A DNA stretch of 49,909 bases. It comes from Mycobacterium gordonae. GTDB taxonomy: Bacteria > Actinomycetota > Actinomycetes > Mycobacteriales > Mycobacteriaceae. The notes under the pieces are model-generated. The model did not search any database and was not told the DNA's origin. It worked only from the letters and a program-made list of their open reading frames with translations. Position 1 is the stretch's first letter. Every line of letters starts with the position of its first letter. This document shows positions 33,139-42,349 of this stretch, one piece after another. The translations under genes were made by a program, and so were the position numbers. The stretch spans positions 1-49,909 of the forward strand of contig NZ_LKTM01000311.1 in NCBI RefSeq assembly GCF_001417955.2, given 5' to 3'.

Positions 33139-34690
33139 CGAACAGCTTCCTGAGTCGCAGCGTGTCGATCTTTCCGCTGGACAGCAGCGGTATCTGGCCG
33201 CGCGGCAGGGCAACGAAGCGACGTGGGATCTTGTAGGCGGAGAGTTCCGTCCGAAGGCGCAACCGCAGCGCCGCCTCGTCGAAGCCGTGCGACGCGTCGG
33301 GCAGGACTACCACCGCGGCCACCAGCTGCCCGCGCGTCGCGTCGGGTATCCCGACCACGTGCGCGGTGACGCCGATGCCGGCCATCGCCCTCTCCACCTC
33401 GGCGGCAGAGACATTGGCGCCGGCGGTCTTGATCATGCTGCCCAGTCGGCCGGCGAAATAAAAGAATCCGTCATCGTCCGCGCTGAGCAGATCGCCGGTG
33501 TGGAACCAGCCGTCTGCGTCGAAGCACTCCTCGCGGGTGCGTTTGTAATAGCCCTGCATGACGTACGGTCCCCGGATCCACAGTTCGCCGACCTCCCCGG
33601 GTCGCACTTGCCCGCCGGTATCCGGGTCGACGATCAACGTCTGGATCTCTGGCGCCGCTCTGCCGTACGAGCCGCGCCGCTGCTCCGGTTGATCGGATTC
33701 GTCCGCGCTGATCAGCAGGACACTTCCAGCTTCGGTCATGCCCAGCATGTTGTGTCGCAGCTCCGGATCGGATGGGCGGACCTCCGGGGCCATGATCGGA
33801 TACAGATTTCCTCGACGCAGTGACGAAAGATCGCGCTCGGGGTAGCTCGGATGATCGGTCAGGTGGGCCACCCCGGCGACGAAACCGTTGGTCAGGGTCG
33901 GCTTCTCGGTTTCGATCAGATCGAGCACGGCACCCGCGTCAGTCGAGTTGGAACACACCAGAGTCGATCCGGCGACCAGCGTCGCCAGGAGTGCGAACGC
34001 GAAGCCGCCGATCCAGAAGAACGGCGAATTGCAGAACAGCCTGTCATCCGGGGTCAACCCGCGGATCGCATTGAGGTTGCGCTGATGGCCGATCAGCGCG
34101 GCCTGGGTGTGCACCACCCCCTTGGGGGCACTCGTCGAGCCGGACGTGTAGACGATGGTCAACACGTCGCAGCCGTCGACGTCGTCCTCCATCGCGCGCA
34201 ACAGTTCCGCGGGGATGTTCGAACTGAGCTGTGACACCCGCTCGATGTCGGTGATGTGGCGCAGCAGCGGCGCGTCGGTGAGGAAGAGCTCACCGTCGAG
34301 GTTCTCGCCATCGAAAGCCTCGGCGAGGCGCCGCGCGTAGTCGTGGGATCGGAAAGAGCTGGCGCTCAACAGCATCGCCACATCGGCGTGCACCAGCTGT
34401 TCGCGCAGTTCGCGCGCCGTGGCGAAGGTGGAGAACGGCACCACGACCGCGCCGACGCGGGCGGCCGCCAGCGTTGCGACCACGAAGTCGGGACCGTTGG
34501 GATAGAGCAGACCCACGTGAGTGCCCTTGCCCGCTCCCAGTGCTATCAGCCCTCGGGCCAGGCGCGCCGAGCGTTCTTCGGCCTCGTCATAGCCGATGCG
34601 GTCGCCGTCGCTGACCAGCATCGGGTGGCGAGGGCGCGAATCAGCCTGTTGTCGAAGCAGCTTCGCGATCGTGGCCGGTTCAGCGGGCAT
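33131..34690 (-). CDS. AMP-forming acyl-CoA ligase (FadD-like), second of three
   Basis: 519 aa. Motifs: YTSGSTSAPKGVV (P-loop with a Ser where Gly is usual), NMLGMTEAGS, WFHTGDLLSADDDG, and Lys in LSSGKIDTLRL. ATG 34690 overlaps the preceding ligase by 11 nt; GTG 34696 two codons earlier is an alternative. It is about 35-40% similar by eye to the downstream ligase and may be an old duplicate. Fifth gene of the operon. Confidence 0.91.
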   Translation of the reverse strand: MPAEPATIAKLLRQQADSRPRHPMLVSDGDRIGYDEAEERSARLARGLIALGAGKGTHVGLLYPNGPDFVVATLAAARVGAVVVPFSTFATARELREQLVHADVAMLLSASSFRSHDYARRLAEAFDGENLDGELFLTDAPLLRHITDIERVSQLSSNIPAELLRAMEDDVDGCDVLTIVYTSGSTSAPKGVVHTQAALIGHQRNLNAIRGLTPDDRLFCNSPFFWIGGFAFALLATLVAGSTLVCSNSTDAGAVLDLIETEKPTLTNGFVAGVAHLTDHPSYPERDLSSLRRGNLYPIMAPEVRPSDPELRHNMLGMTEAGSVLLISADESDQPEQRRGSYGRAAPEIQTLIVDPDTGGQVRPGEVGELWIRGPYVMQGYYKRTREECFDADGWFHTGDLLSADDDGFFYFAGRLGSMIKTAGANVSAAEVERAMAGIGVTAHVVGIPDATRGQLVAAVVVLPDASHGFDEAALRLRLRTELSAYKIPRRFVALPRGQIPLLSSGKIDTLRLRKLFDD

Positions 34691-36122
34691 GGTCACGCCG
34701 GAAAAGCTCGCGGATCGCGCCGAGGTCGGGCTTACCGGAGGGCGTGCGGGGAATCGTCTCGACGACGACGATGTCGGTGGGAATCTCATATCTCGCCAGG
34801 CGCTTCCACAGGTGGGACACCAGGTCCTCGGTGGTGGCGGGTGTCCGCAGTTCCACCACGGCCACCGGCGTCTCGCCGAGCCGCGCGTCGGCGCGTGCGA
34901 TGACGGCCGCCCCGGCCACCGCGGGGTGGGTCTCCAGCGCGCTGCGCACGTCGTCGGGCATCACCTTGAACCCGCCGCGGATGATGGCCTGGTCCGCCCG
35001 CCCCACGATCCAGACGAAGCCCTCCGCGTCGATGCGGGCCAGGTCCGTAGTCTTCATCCACTGCGCCGAGGTGTGCTGCGCGGGCCTGACCTCGAGCCGG
35101 CCGACTTGATCGGGGCCGACCACAGAGCCGGTCTCGTCGACGACGCGTAGCTGCGTGCCGGTATTGGCGCGGCCCACGCTGCCGCGCTTGGCGGCCCAGT
35201 ACCGCTGGTGGTCGGCCAGCGTCCAGCCGGCGACACCCCCACCGAATTCGGTTGCGGCATAGGAGGTGAGCACGGGAATGCCGTACTTCGCGGTGAAGGC
35301 ATCGGCGTCGTCGGCCGACAACGGTGCCGTGCCGCAGGTGACGGTGCGGACGCCGGCCAGGTCGTCGCGGGTCAGGCCGGAGTGCAACACGGTCCGCAAG
35401 GCTGCCGGAACCAGCGACACCGTGCGTGGCCGGTGCTTGCGTACCGCTGCGGCCCAGCTGTTGAGCTCGAAGCGATCCAGCAGAACGAATGGCCGCGCTT
35501 CGACCACGCATTGCAATGCCCGGTAGACCCCACCGATGTGAACCAGCGGCGAGTTGACGACCGCGACACCGCGCCGCACCTCGGCAGGCGGGGGTGCGGT
35601 GCGGTAGTCCGGGCCCATCACGCTGTGGGCCAGTGTGTCGTAACTGAGGTCGATGCGTTTGGGTGGGCCGGTGGTGCCGCTGGTCAGCATCCGCACCGCG
35701 ACCCCCGAACGCGGCCCCACCACCGTCATCGACCGGTCGGGCCCGTCGAAGATGCCAGCAAGCGAAATCGTTGCGTTATCCGGGTTTTCGGTGAGTACTG
35801 CGGTCAGGTCGTCCGGTTCGCCCAGCACCACGGACAACCGCAACCCTGCGACGTCGGCCCGGGTGCGTTCGTCCCCGCGAGCCGGGTTGATGGTCACCAC
35901 GGTCGCGCCGCTCATCAGCACACCGAGCAGCGCGGCCACCTGTGCGGGCCGGTTGCGCAACAAGATTCCGACATCGGATCCCGGCAACGACGAACCGATC
36001 CGGTGGGCCGCCGTCCCGATCTGCCCCCAGGAGAACCACCGGCCGTCGAACTCGATGGCCGGTGCGTCCGGTTGCAAGGCCAGCGCATCGGCGATGCGCT
36101 GGCTGAGCGGGTGAACGGGCAC
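34680..36122 (-). CDS. AMP-forming acyl-CoA ligase-like, first of three
   Basis: 480 aa, shorter than typical FadD proteins. Motifs: LTSGTTGPPKRID (P-loop), SYAATEFGGG, KTTDLARIDAEGF and Lys in RTPSGKPDLGAI. The GTG start shares one base with the stop codon upstream (TAGTG). It is the most divergent of the three and could handle a small or cyclic acid. Fourth gene of the operon. Confidence 0.9.
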   Translation of the reverse strand: MPVHPLSQRIADALALQPDAPAIEFDGRWFSWGQIGTAAHRIGSSLPGSDVGILLRNRPAQVAALLGVLMSGATVVTINPARGDERTRADVAGLRLSVVLGEPDDLTAVLTENPDNATISLAGIFDGPDRSMTVVGPRSGVAVRMLTSGTTGPPKRIDLSYDTLAHSVMGPDYRTAPPPAEVRRGVAVVNSPLVHIGGVYRALQCVVEARPFVLLDRFELNSWAAAVRKHRPRTVSLVPAALRTVLHSGLTRDDLAGVRTVTCGTAPLSADDADAFTAKYGIPVLTSYAATEFGGGVAGWTLADHQRYWAAKRGSVGRANTGTQLRVVDETGSVVGPDQVGRLEVRPAQHTSAQWMKTTDLARIDAEGFVWIVGRADQAIIRGGFKVMPDDVRSALETHPAVAGAAVIARADARLGETPVAVVELRTPATTEDLVSHLWKRLARYEIPTDIVVVETIPRTPSGKPDLGAIRELFRRDHAR

Positions 36123-36901
36123 TACCGGATCTTGGGCTTCCGCTGCTCAGCGTCCCCCGCGGCCAGTTGCGCGGTGCCGATCGGGTTGCCCAGACGGGTA
36201 TAGATCAGGCCCTGCTCCATCGCCACGCGGTAGGGCTTGTCGAGCGATTCCCAGATCGCTTTCACAGTGCCCTGGGTGGCCGCCGGCGGCTTGGCCGCGA
36301 TAGCCGCCGCGATTTCGTGTGCCCGCGGCCATAAACATTCGGGCTCAACGACTTCCGACACCAGTCCGATACGCAGGGCAGTGTCGGCGCTGACGCGTTC
36401 GTCGTTACCCATCAGCGCCATCCGCAGCGTCTCCCCAAGGCCGATGCGGCGCATCAGCCCGATCGGCTCCAGCGCGCACACCAGTCCGGCGGACACATGC
36501 GAGTCGAAAAACGTTGCGTCCGTGGAGCAGATGACCACGTCGGATTCATTGACGAAGTAGAACGCTCCCGCGGTGCACATCCCTTGGACCGCGCACACCA
36601 CCGGCTTCCACATCTTCTGCCACTTGGGGCTCAGAAATTCGCCGGGGTCCTCGTGGTTCCAGATGTTGTCGGGTTGGCCGTAGGGCTCCGTAACATCCAG
36701 TCCGGCGCTGAAAGCCCTTGGGCCTGCCGCGCGCAACACCACCGCATGCACAGAGTCGTCGAGCTTGACCGTCCGCCATGCGTCGGCCATCTCCCGGCAC
36801 ATGGTCCGGTTGAACGCATTGAGCCGCGTGGGCCTGTTCAGCGTGATGGTCGCGACATGGTCGGCAGCGTCGACCTCGAGTTCGATCGTTCGAATGCTCA
36901 T
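36122..36901 (-). CDS. Crotonase-fold protein (enoyl-CoA hydratase/isomerase family), atypical active site
   Basis: 259 aa. The oxyanion-hole segments are AFSAGLDV and MCTAGAF. By alignment with rat mitochondrial hydratase, Tyr115 replaces Glu144 and the second Glu is replaced near DSHVSAGL (His135). It is therefore unlikely to be a standard hydratase. ATG 36901 shares one base with the upstream stop (TGATG); the open frame extends five codons further. Third gene of the operon. Confidence 0.9.
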   Translation of the reverse strand: MSIRTIELEVDAADHVATITLNRPTRLNAFNRTMCREMADAWRTVKLDDSVHAVVLRAAGPRAFSAGLDVTEPYGQPDNIWNHEDPGEFLSPKWQKMWKPVVCAVQGMCTAGAFYFVNESDVVICSTDATFFDSHVSAGLVCALEPIGLMRRIGLGETLRMALMGNDERVSADTALRIGLVSEVVEPECLWPRAHEIAAAIAAKPPAATQGTVKAIWESLDKPYRVAMEQGLIYTRLGNPIGTAQLAAGDAEQRKPKIR

Positions 36902-37707
36902 CAGCGGCACTGCCAATCCGGCTTGCGCTTCTCGACGAACGCCCTGGGGCCCTCTTGCGCGTCGTCGGTGCGCAGGACCCGCTCGCGGAATGTCTCGGCC
37001 AGTATCTCGGCCTCGTGCAGTGGGACGTTGAGGCCTTTGAGGATGGCCAGTCTGGTCCCCCGGACCGCCAGCGGAGCGTTCGAGTTGACGATGTCGGCGA
37101 TCTCACGGGCCCGGTCCAACAGGCGATCGTGCTCGACGACCTCGCTGACCAGCCCGAGCTGGTAGGCCCGTTGCGCATCCATCCGTTCGTGCCTGCCCAT
37201 CAACGCCATTCGCAGCGCGATCGAGCGCGGCAGCACCCGCGATACGCGAACCATCTCCCGTCCCGCCACCAGTCCGATGCTGACATGCGGATCAAAGAAC
37301 GTGGCCTGCTCGGAGGCGATGACGATGTCGGACGTGGTCACCCAGTCCATGCCCGCCCCGCAGCACAGGCCGTTGACCGCGGTCACCACCGGTTTGGCGG
37401 TGCTTCGAAACGGTGGGGTCCCTTCCTGCGGCGCCTCCCACTGGTCGTAGGTCGACAGGTACGGCCGCTCGTAGATCACCTTGCCGTCTTCGGGGATCGC
37501 CTTGACGTCGGCTCCCGTGCAGAACGCGCGGCCGGTGCCCGTGACGATGGTCAGCCAGACCCGGTCGTCATTCTCGGCTTCGTCGTAGGCGGCCCGCAGT
37601 TCGGTGATCATGTGCGGGCTCAGGGCGTTCAGCGCCGCCGGGCGATTCAGGGTGATGGTGGCCGTATGCCCGTCGACTTCGTAAAGGATGTTGTCGAACG
37701 CAGGCAT
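36901..37707 (-). CDS. Crotonase-fold protein, atypical active site
   Basis: 268 aa. It has FCTGADV and GLCCGAGMDW in the oxyanion hole. Asp121 occupies the Glu144 position and His141 the following PE motif (FFDPHVSIGL), a pattern shared with the next gene, so the two are probably related by duplication. ATG 37707 is chosen because AGGGGAAG lies upstream; the open frame goes 11 codons further. Second gene of the operon, 33 nt after the first. Confidence 0.9.
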   Translation of the reverse strand: MPAFDNILYEVDGHTATITLNRPAALNALSPHMITELRAAYDEAENDDRVWLTIVTGTGRAFCTGADVKAIPEDGKVIYERPYLSTYDQWEAPQEGTPPFRSTAKPVVTAVNGLCCGAGMDWVTTSDIVIASEQATFFDPHVSIGLVAGREMVRVSRVLPRSIALRMALMGRHERMDAQRAYQLGLVSEVVEHDRLLDRAREIADIVNSNAPLAVRGTRLAILKGLNVPLHEAEILAETFRERVLRTDDAQEGPRAFVEKRKPDWQCR

Positions 37708-37740
37708 GGCCGCTTCCCCTCTCAGCTCTCCGGATGCCAC

Positions 37741-38562
37741 TCAACGGCCCCGGAATTCCGGTGCGCGCCGCTGCCGAAAGGCGTCCAGACCTTCTTTGAA
37801 ATCCTTGGTCCGGCATGACATTTCCAGATTGAAAAGCTCTTGAGTCATCGCTTGACCCAGGGTCGCGTGCGCGGCGTAGTTCATGGCCTGCTTGGCCAGC
37901 CCGATGGCAACGGTCGGGCCGCCGGCCAGGCGCGTCAGCAATGCGTCCACGCTGTCGTCGAGTGCAGATGGGGCTACGGCGTGATGAATCAAACCCCAGT
38001 CGGCCGCATCCGCCGCGCTGACTTTCTCGCCCAACAACAGCATTCGTCGGGCGCGGGCGAGGCCGATCAAGCGGGGCAGCAGCCAGGTAGCACCGGAATC
38101 CGGGCTGAACCCGCGCTCCACAAATGGCTCCCAGAACATGGCATCGACGGCGGCCACGGTGAAGTCGGCGGCCAGCGCGAGATTGCAGCCCATGCCGACG
38201 GCCCAGCCACGCACGCTGCAGACCACCGGTAACTGGATCGTGTGGATCAGCTCGATGACGCGGTGCGCGGCGTGCGGCACTCGCCGCACCAGGGCGCCGG
38301 CGCGTGGCCGCTCGTCGCTGGAGTCGTTGGTGGCCACCCAGTCCGCGCCCGCGCAGAAGTCATTGCCCGCGCCACCGAGGTGCACCACCCGCAACGAATC
38401 ATCGGTGGCGGCCTCGGTGAGCAACTCGATCAGGCGCCCGATCATCCACGGCGTCAACGAATTACGCCGAGCCGGACGGTCCAGGACGATTCGCAGCATC
38501 CCGCCGCTGCGCGACGCCGTCACCGAACCTTCGGCAGCTGCCGCGCCGGCGTCCTGGCTCAC
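37741..38562 (-). CDS. Crotonase-fold protein, PaaG-like isomerase candidate
   Basis: 273 aa, first gene of the six-gene operon. Oxyanion segments are FCAGADW and AVGMGCN. Asn127 replaces Glu144, but Asp155 in FSPDSG matches the position used by PaaG-type isomerases, so double-bond isomerisation is more likely than hydration. The GTG start at 38562 (MSQDAG) is preceded by GAGG. A 21-bp dyad lies 36 bp upstream (38598-38618). Confidence 0.9.
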   Translation of the reverse strand: MSQDAGAAAAEGSVTASRSGGMLRIVLDRPARRNSLTPWMIGRLIELLTEAATDDSLRVVHLGGAGNDFCAGADWVATNDSSDERPRAGALVRRVPHAAHRVIELIHTIQLPVVCSVRGWAVGMGCNLALAADFTVAAVDAMFWEPFVERGFSPDSGATWLLPRLIGLARARRMLLLGEKVSAADAADWGLIHHAVAPSALDDSVDALLTRLAGGPTVAIGLAKQAMNYAAHATLGQAMTQELFNLEMSCRTKDFKEGLDAFRQRRAPEFRGR

Positions 38563-38597
38563 CCTCGAAACCGGCCTTTCCGCCCAGCGCCCGATCG

Positions 38598-38618
38598 ATA
38601 CGGTTACCCATACAGTAG
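38598..38618. promoter_or_regulatory. 21-bp dyad operator, copy 1
   Basis: ATACGGT-N7-ACAGTAG. It lies between the divergent GTG at 38562 (six-gene operon) and ATG at 38722 (thioesterase). A half-site CTACGGT follows at 38631-38637. It matches four other copies at 41113, 43378, 49575 and 49720. Confidence 0.65.
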
Positions 38619-38721
38619 GCGATACGATTGCTACGGTGTATAAGTTAGCAAGGAAACCCTACCGGCGAAAACAGCACCGTGGGAACGCCCGAAACCGGGC
38701 AGCCCGGAACGTTGAGGAAGC

Positions 38722-39402
38722 ATGACCGACGGCACAGGCGAGGCGGCTCCCGGTAGCGCCAGGTTTGGCGAAGCGCCGCTTGCCCAGACCGTCGCTGCGG
38801 CCGGCGCCATCCGCCGCCTCATCTCGCTGCTGCTGTCACTGGAACATCCGTACCCCACTGTGAAAACCATGCTGGGACAGTTCGAAGACTGGGAACGCGA
38901 ACTGGCCGCCGCGGTGCCGGCAGATCTGGCTCCGCGCATCGGTGTCCGGGCCGATGATGATCGCCGGGTCTACCTCGACCACGCGACCGACATCGGCGCC
39001 TACAACCCGTGCTTTCCCGAGTATCGCTTTGAACGACTCGACTCCGGGTACGCCACCGGTACCGTTGCCTTCCCCTTGGCCTACGAGGGACCACCGGGTT
39101 TGGTGCACGGCGGCTTCATCGGTGTTTTCTTCGATTGCGTGATGCAGCATCACAACTGCGTCACCGGGCTCTCCGGCAAGACGCGGTCGCTGACCGTCAC
39201 GTTCCGTCGCCCGACACCTGTGCTGACCGAGCTGCGGTTCGAGATCACCCGGTCACGGGTCGACCGGGCGATCACGTCGACGGCCCGGCTACTGCACGAC
39301 GGCGCGGTGGTTTGCGTCGGTGAGGTGAACACCGTGGCCGCGCGACCCGATCAGCTCTCCACCACCCAATTCGGCAGACGCCGAAAGGAGTCCGACTCAT
39401 GA
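38722..39402 (+). CDS. Hotdog-fold thioesterase (PaaI-like)
   Basis: 226 aa. The C-terminal half is a single hotdog domain: GLVHGGFIGVFFDCVMQ (helix with His-Gly-Gly), TRSLTVTFRRPTPVLTELRFE and ARLLHDGAVVCVGEVNTVA. The N-terminal 90 residues are helical. Such enzymes hydrolyse acyl-CoA thioesters, often to release stalled intermediates. GAGGAAG precedes ATG 38722. Its stop overlaps the next ATG by 4 nt, and it faces the six-gene operon across the dyad. Confidence 0.88.
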   Translation: MTDGTGEAAPGSARFGEAPLAQTVAAAGAIRRLISLLLSLEHPYPTVKTMLGQFEDWERELAAAVPADLAPRIGVRADDDRRVYLDHATDIGAYNPCFPEYRFERLDSGYATGTVAFPLAYEGPPGLVHGGFIGVFFDCVMQHHNCVTGLSGKTRSLTVTFRRPTPVLTELRFEITRSRVDRAITSTARLLHDGAVVCVGEVNTVAARPDQLSTTQFGRRRKESDS

Positions 39403-40289
39403 CCGCCACGGACACCACCGATGACCGGGTCCTCTTCGATGTCGACCGTGAGCAGCGGATCGCCACCATCACCCTGAACAATCCGGAGCGGCGCAACACC
39501 TACGACCCGGCCATGCGCGACGCGATGGCACGGTGCCTGGATCAGGTCGCCGAAGACGACGAACTCACCGTGGTGCTGTTGCGTGGCGCCGGTGGCACAT
39601 TCAGCACCGGGGCGGATATGGACAACGCCTACGGCTGGTACGGCGAAGCCGCCGGTGACGATAGTGCGGCTCGGAAGAAGCCCAGTCAGCGTCGTCGGCT
39701 CACCGTGGACCGCAAGTCATTCGGCTTCTATCACTACCTGATGGGCTTCCCGAAGGTCACGGTGGGAGAGATCGCCGGGTACGCCCTGGGCGGTGGATTC
39801 GAGATGGCGTTGATGACCGATATCTCGGTGATCGCCGGTGACACCAAGATCGGCATGCCGGCGACACGCTTTCTCGGTCCGGCTCTGGGCAGTCTGCACA
39901 TGTTCTTCCACCGGTTGGGTCCGGTACTGGCCCGGCGCCTGCTGCTGACCGGCGATGTCATCGAGGCCGGTGATGTCGCGCATCTCGGGATCTTCACCGA
40001 GACATGTGATTCCGGGTCAGTGACGGCACGTGCGCGGTACTGGGCGCAGAAGGCGGCCAAGATGCCGGCCGACGGGGTCGTCATCGCCAAGGAGGCTTTC
40101 CGATTGGTGGAACAGAGCCAGGCCTATCAGGGTGAGGAAGTCGCCAGTTACCTGTTCCACGCGTTCGGCACCAACCTGCAGTTCGCGCCCGATGAGTTCA
40201 ATTTCGTCAAGACCCGCGCGCAGTACGGCACCAAGGAGGCGTTCCGGTTGCGCGACCAACACTTCCATGTGCCGGAACCCGAAGGCTAG
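39399..40289 (+). CDS. Enoyl-CoA hydratase/isomerase family protein
   Basis: 296 aa with an insertion of about 25 residues after FSTGADM. Of the crotonases here it alone keeps the first catalytic Glu (Glu135 in GGGFEMA). The region of the second Glu reads TRFLGPALG, with no acid. So it is a hydratase-fold lyase or isomerase of unknown specificity. ATG overlaps the thioesterase stop; it converges on the TetR gene with a 15-nt gap. Confidence 0.9.
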   Translation: MTATDTTDDRVLFDVDREQRIATITLNNPERRNTYDPAMRDAMARCLDQVAEDDELTVVLLRGAGGTFSTGADMDNAYGWYGEAAGDDSAARKKPSQRRRLTVDRKSFGFYHYLMGFPKVTVGEIAGYALGGGFEMALMTDISVIAGDTKIGMPATRFLGPALGSLHMFFHRLGPVLARRLLLTGDVIEAGDVAHLGIFTETCDSGSVTARARYWAQKAAKMPADGVVIAKEAFRLVEQSQAYQGEEVASYLFHAFGTNLQFAPDEFNFVKTRAQYGTKEAFRLRDQHFHVPEPEG

Positions 40290-40304
40290 CAACCAATTCG
40301 GGCC

Positions 40305-41063
40305 TTAACGAGCGGTCTTGCGCCCGGCGGCCTTGCGCGGTGCGGACTTCGCTGCCTTTGATGCGCCCGCCTCGATCAATTGACCCGCGTGGTCGAGGAT
40401 GCACTCGAGGCCGTATTCGAAGTTCGTCTCATCGGGGGCGGCGATGCGGTGGCCCTTGCCGGTGACCTGAGCGATCAATGGCGTGGTCTGCGGGTCCACG
40501 GCTACCGCTTCTTCGATGGAGCGCGTGCCATCCTGCGAGGATTGGTTCTTCTCGTGCAGGCGATGCAGCACCACGGATCCGCGGACGTGCAGCGAGATTG
40601 CGGAGTAGGTGTCGAACGCATCCTCGGGCGACAGTCCCGCCTCGACCAGGTTGGCGATCGCCTTCTCCATCTCCTGGGCTCCGACGCGAGCCGCCTTCGG
40701 GCTCAGCGCCGCCCGGATCAGGATCAGGTCGCAGAGAATGGGGTTGCCCATGAACGTCTTCCGCATCAGCCGCGCATGGTTGCGCAGTGTGTCGCGCCAG
40801 TCTTTGGCCTCGACGTACGGGGTGGCGAACACGTACTTGCTCAGGGCGCGGTCGGTCATCGCGTTGAGCAGGTCGTCCTTCTTGCGGAAGTACCAGTAGA
40901 TACTGGTGACTCCGACCCCCAGGTGTTTGCCGAGCAGTGGCATGCTCAGGTTGTCAATCGAAACCTGTTCTGCCAGTTCGAAAGCGCCGCTGATGATGTC
41001 GTCGGGATTGATGGACCCGCGTTCGCGCCGCTGCCGCTTCTCCGCGGTCGCCTGCTTTGCCAC
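40305..41063 (-). CDS. TetR family regulator, candidate master of the 21-bp dyad regulon
   Basis: 252 aa. HTH at about 25-65: AFELAEQVSIDNLSMPLLGKHLGVGVTSIYWYFRKKDDLLNAM. The C-terminal domain is TetR_C-like, and the extreme tail is Ala/Lys/Arg-rich (AKSAPRKAAGRKTAR), resembling histone-like tails. The GTG start is 50 bp from a 21-bp dyad at 41113-41133. It is the only regulator gene between 38 and 50 kb, so it is the best candidate to bind all five dyads. The ligand is unknown. Confidence 0.92.
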   Translation of the reverse strand: MAKQATAEKRQRRERGSINPDDIISGAFELAEQVSIDNLSMPLLGKHLGVGVTSIYWYFRKKDDLLNAMTDRALSKYVFATPYVEAKDWRDTLRNHARLMRKTFMGNPILCDLILIRAALSPKAARVGAQEMEKAIANLVEAGLSPEDAFDTYSAISLHVRGSVVLHRLHEKNQSSQDGTRSIEEAVAVDPQTTPLIAQVTGKGHRIAAPDETNFEYGLECILDHAGQLIEAGASKAAKSAPRKAAGRKTAR

Positions 41064-41112
41064 TCCGGGGTACCTCCACTGATATCTGCCCCGCTCACGG
41101 GTTTTCCGTCTG

Positions 41113-41133
41113 CTACTGTAATACCTATCGTAG
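41113..41133. promoter_or_regulatory. 21-bp dyad operator, copy 2
   Basis: CTACTGT-N7-ATCGTAG, in the 200-bp gap between the TetR gene (GTG 41063, minus) and the DapA-like gene (ATG 41264, plus). Its first ten bases equal those of copy 4 at 49575. The location fits autoregulation plus control of the divergent gene. Confidence 0.65.
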
Positions 41134-41263
41134 GCTTTTTGATATAGATCGCCGGGCGGGCGGACTCAGAACGTGCTGCACCCATCGAATGAGCCACAGG
41201 CTAGGCCATGGAGCCCGGCCTGGCGAATGCCGTCGCCCGCGGCGGTGACCGGAAAGGCCGCCG

Positions 41264-42268
41264 ATGGCGACCGCAAGTGAGGCGCGGGCCTGGGCGCGCG
41301 GTGCCTTGCGGGGCATCGGTGATTCCCTGTACACGCCGTTTTCTGGCACCGACGGAGACGATATCGACTGGGACGCCTACCGGACGCTGGTGCGCTACTG
41401 CGTCGGCGACCTCGGCCACCCGATGCTGTGGTGTACCTCCGGGCTCGCGGAGTTCTGGGCGCTGACCCTCGAGGAGCGAAAGCGCTTGCTGGAGGTGGCG
41501 ATCGAGGAGGGGCGGCGGGCGAACCCCGACGTCGTCGTGCAGGCCTGTACCGCCGCCATGAGCGCCAAGGATTGTCTGGATCTGACGCTGCACGCTCAGC
41601 AGGCCGGGGCGGACATCGCCTACATTCAGACGCCGATGATGGAGGCGCACGGCGGCGAAGGCGTGCTGCGTTTCTTCTCCTACATCGCCGCGCGAACGGA
41701 TATCGCGTTGGGGATGTTCAATTCCCCGTCGTCGGGGTACGTGCTGACTGCGGCCGAAAGTGCGCGGATCTACCACGAAGTGCCGGCGGTGTGCGCGACC
41801 AAGGAGGGCGCCTTCCGTCCCGAGAGCAGTCGGCGACTGCATGAACTGGCGCCGGGTCTGGTGCTCTGGGAGTGCGACCGCACGGTGTATCGGGCCGGAT
41901 GGCTGCGCGCCGGCATCGTCTGTCCGGCGCAGCTGGGTACCGCCGGCTATCTCTTCGAAACGCCGCAGCGCCGGTTGTTCTCTGAGTACTGGGATTTGGT
42001 GATGGCCGACAAACTCCTCGAGGCGATGGACTATGGCCGGGAGTCGGGGCTGGACCAGTTCGACTTGGACGTCGGCTCGTGGTGGACCTGTTATCCCGGG
42101 CGTCCTGACTACTTCACCCACTGGGCCGGGGCATTCAAATACGCGGCGTCTCTGCTGGGGCTGCCGATCGGGTCGTACCCGCATTCGCGGCCGCCGCAGG
42201 CGAAGTTGCCCGCCGAGGCCAAGTCTCAGATCGAGGCCGCATACCGCCGGCTGGGACTGCTCGGCTAG
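41264..42268 (+). CDS. DapA/NahE-superfamily aldolase
   Basis: 334 aa (beta/alpha)8 protein of the dihydrodipicolinate synthase family. The Schiff-base Lys180 is in CATKEGAF. The position of the usual Tyr (YNVP in DapA) reads MFNSPSSG, giving Phe152, so standard DapA chemistry is doubtful. Family members include hydratase-aldolases of aromatic degradation and other 2-oxo-acid aldolases. GGAAAGG precedes ATG 41264. It is divergent from the TetR gene across dyad copy 2, and a strong terminator follows. Confidence 0.88.
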   Translation: MATASEARAWARGALRGIGDSLYTPFSGTDGDDIDWDAYRTLVRYCVGDLGHPMLWCTSGLAEFWALTLEERKRLLEVAIEEGRRANPDVVVQACTAAMSAKDCLDLTLHAQQAGADIAYIQTPMMEAHGGEGVLRFFSYIAARTDIALGMFNSPSSGYVLTAAESARIYHEVPAVCATKEGAFRPESSRRLHELAPGLVLWECDRTVYRAGWLRAGIVCPAQLGTAGYLFETPQRRLFSEYWDLVMADKLLEAMDYGRESGLDQFDLDVGSWWTCYPGRPDYFTHWAGAFKYAASLLGLPIGSYPHSRPPQAKLPAEAKSQIEAAYRRLGLLG

Positions 42269-42301
42269 TTCCAAAGGTATTGCGCCACAGGTCTATTGCA
42301 T

Positions 42302-42334
42302 GCGGAAGGCCCGGTCGGCTGACCGGGCCTCCGC
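42302..42334. terminator. Strong hairpin between convergent aldolase and CsbD-like genes
   Basis: Arms 42302-42316 and 42321-42334 pair with a single bulge around GGCT. The core GGCCCGGTC/GACCGGGCC is very stable. It sits between the convergent stops at 42268 and 42350 and fits a bidirectional terminator. Confidence 0.75.
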
Positions 42335-42349
42335 ACACTCGTCGGCTAC

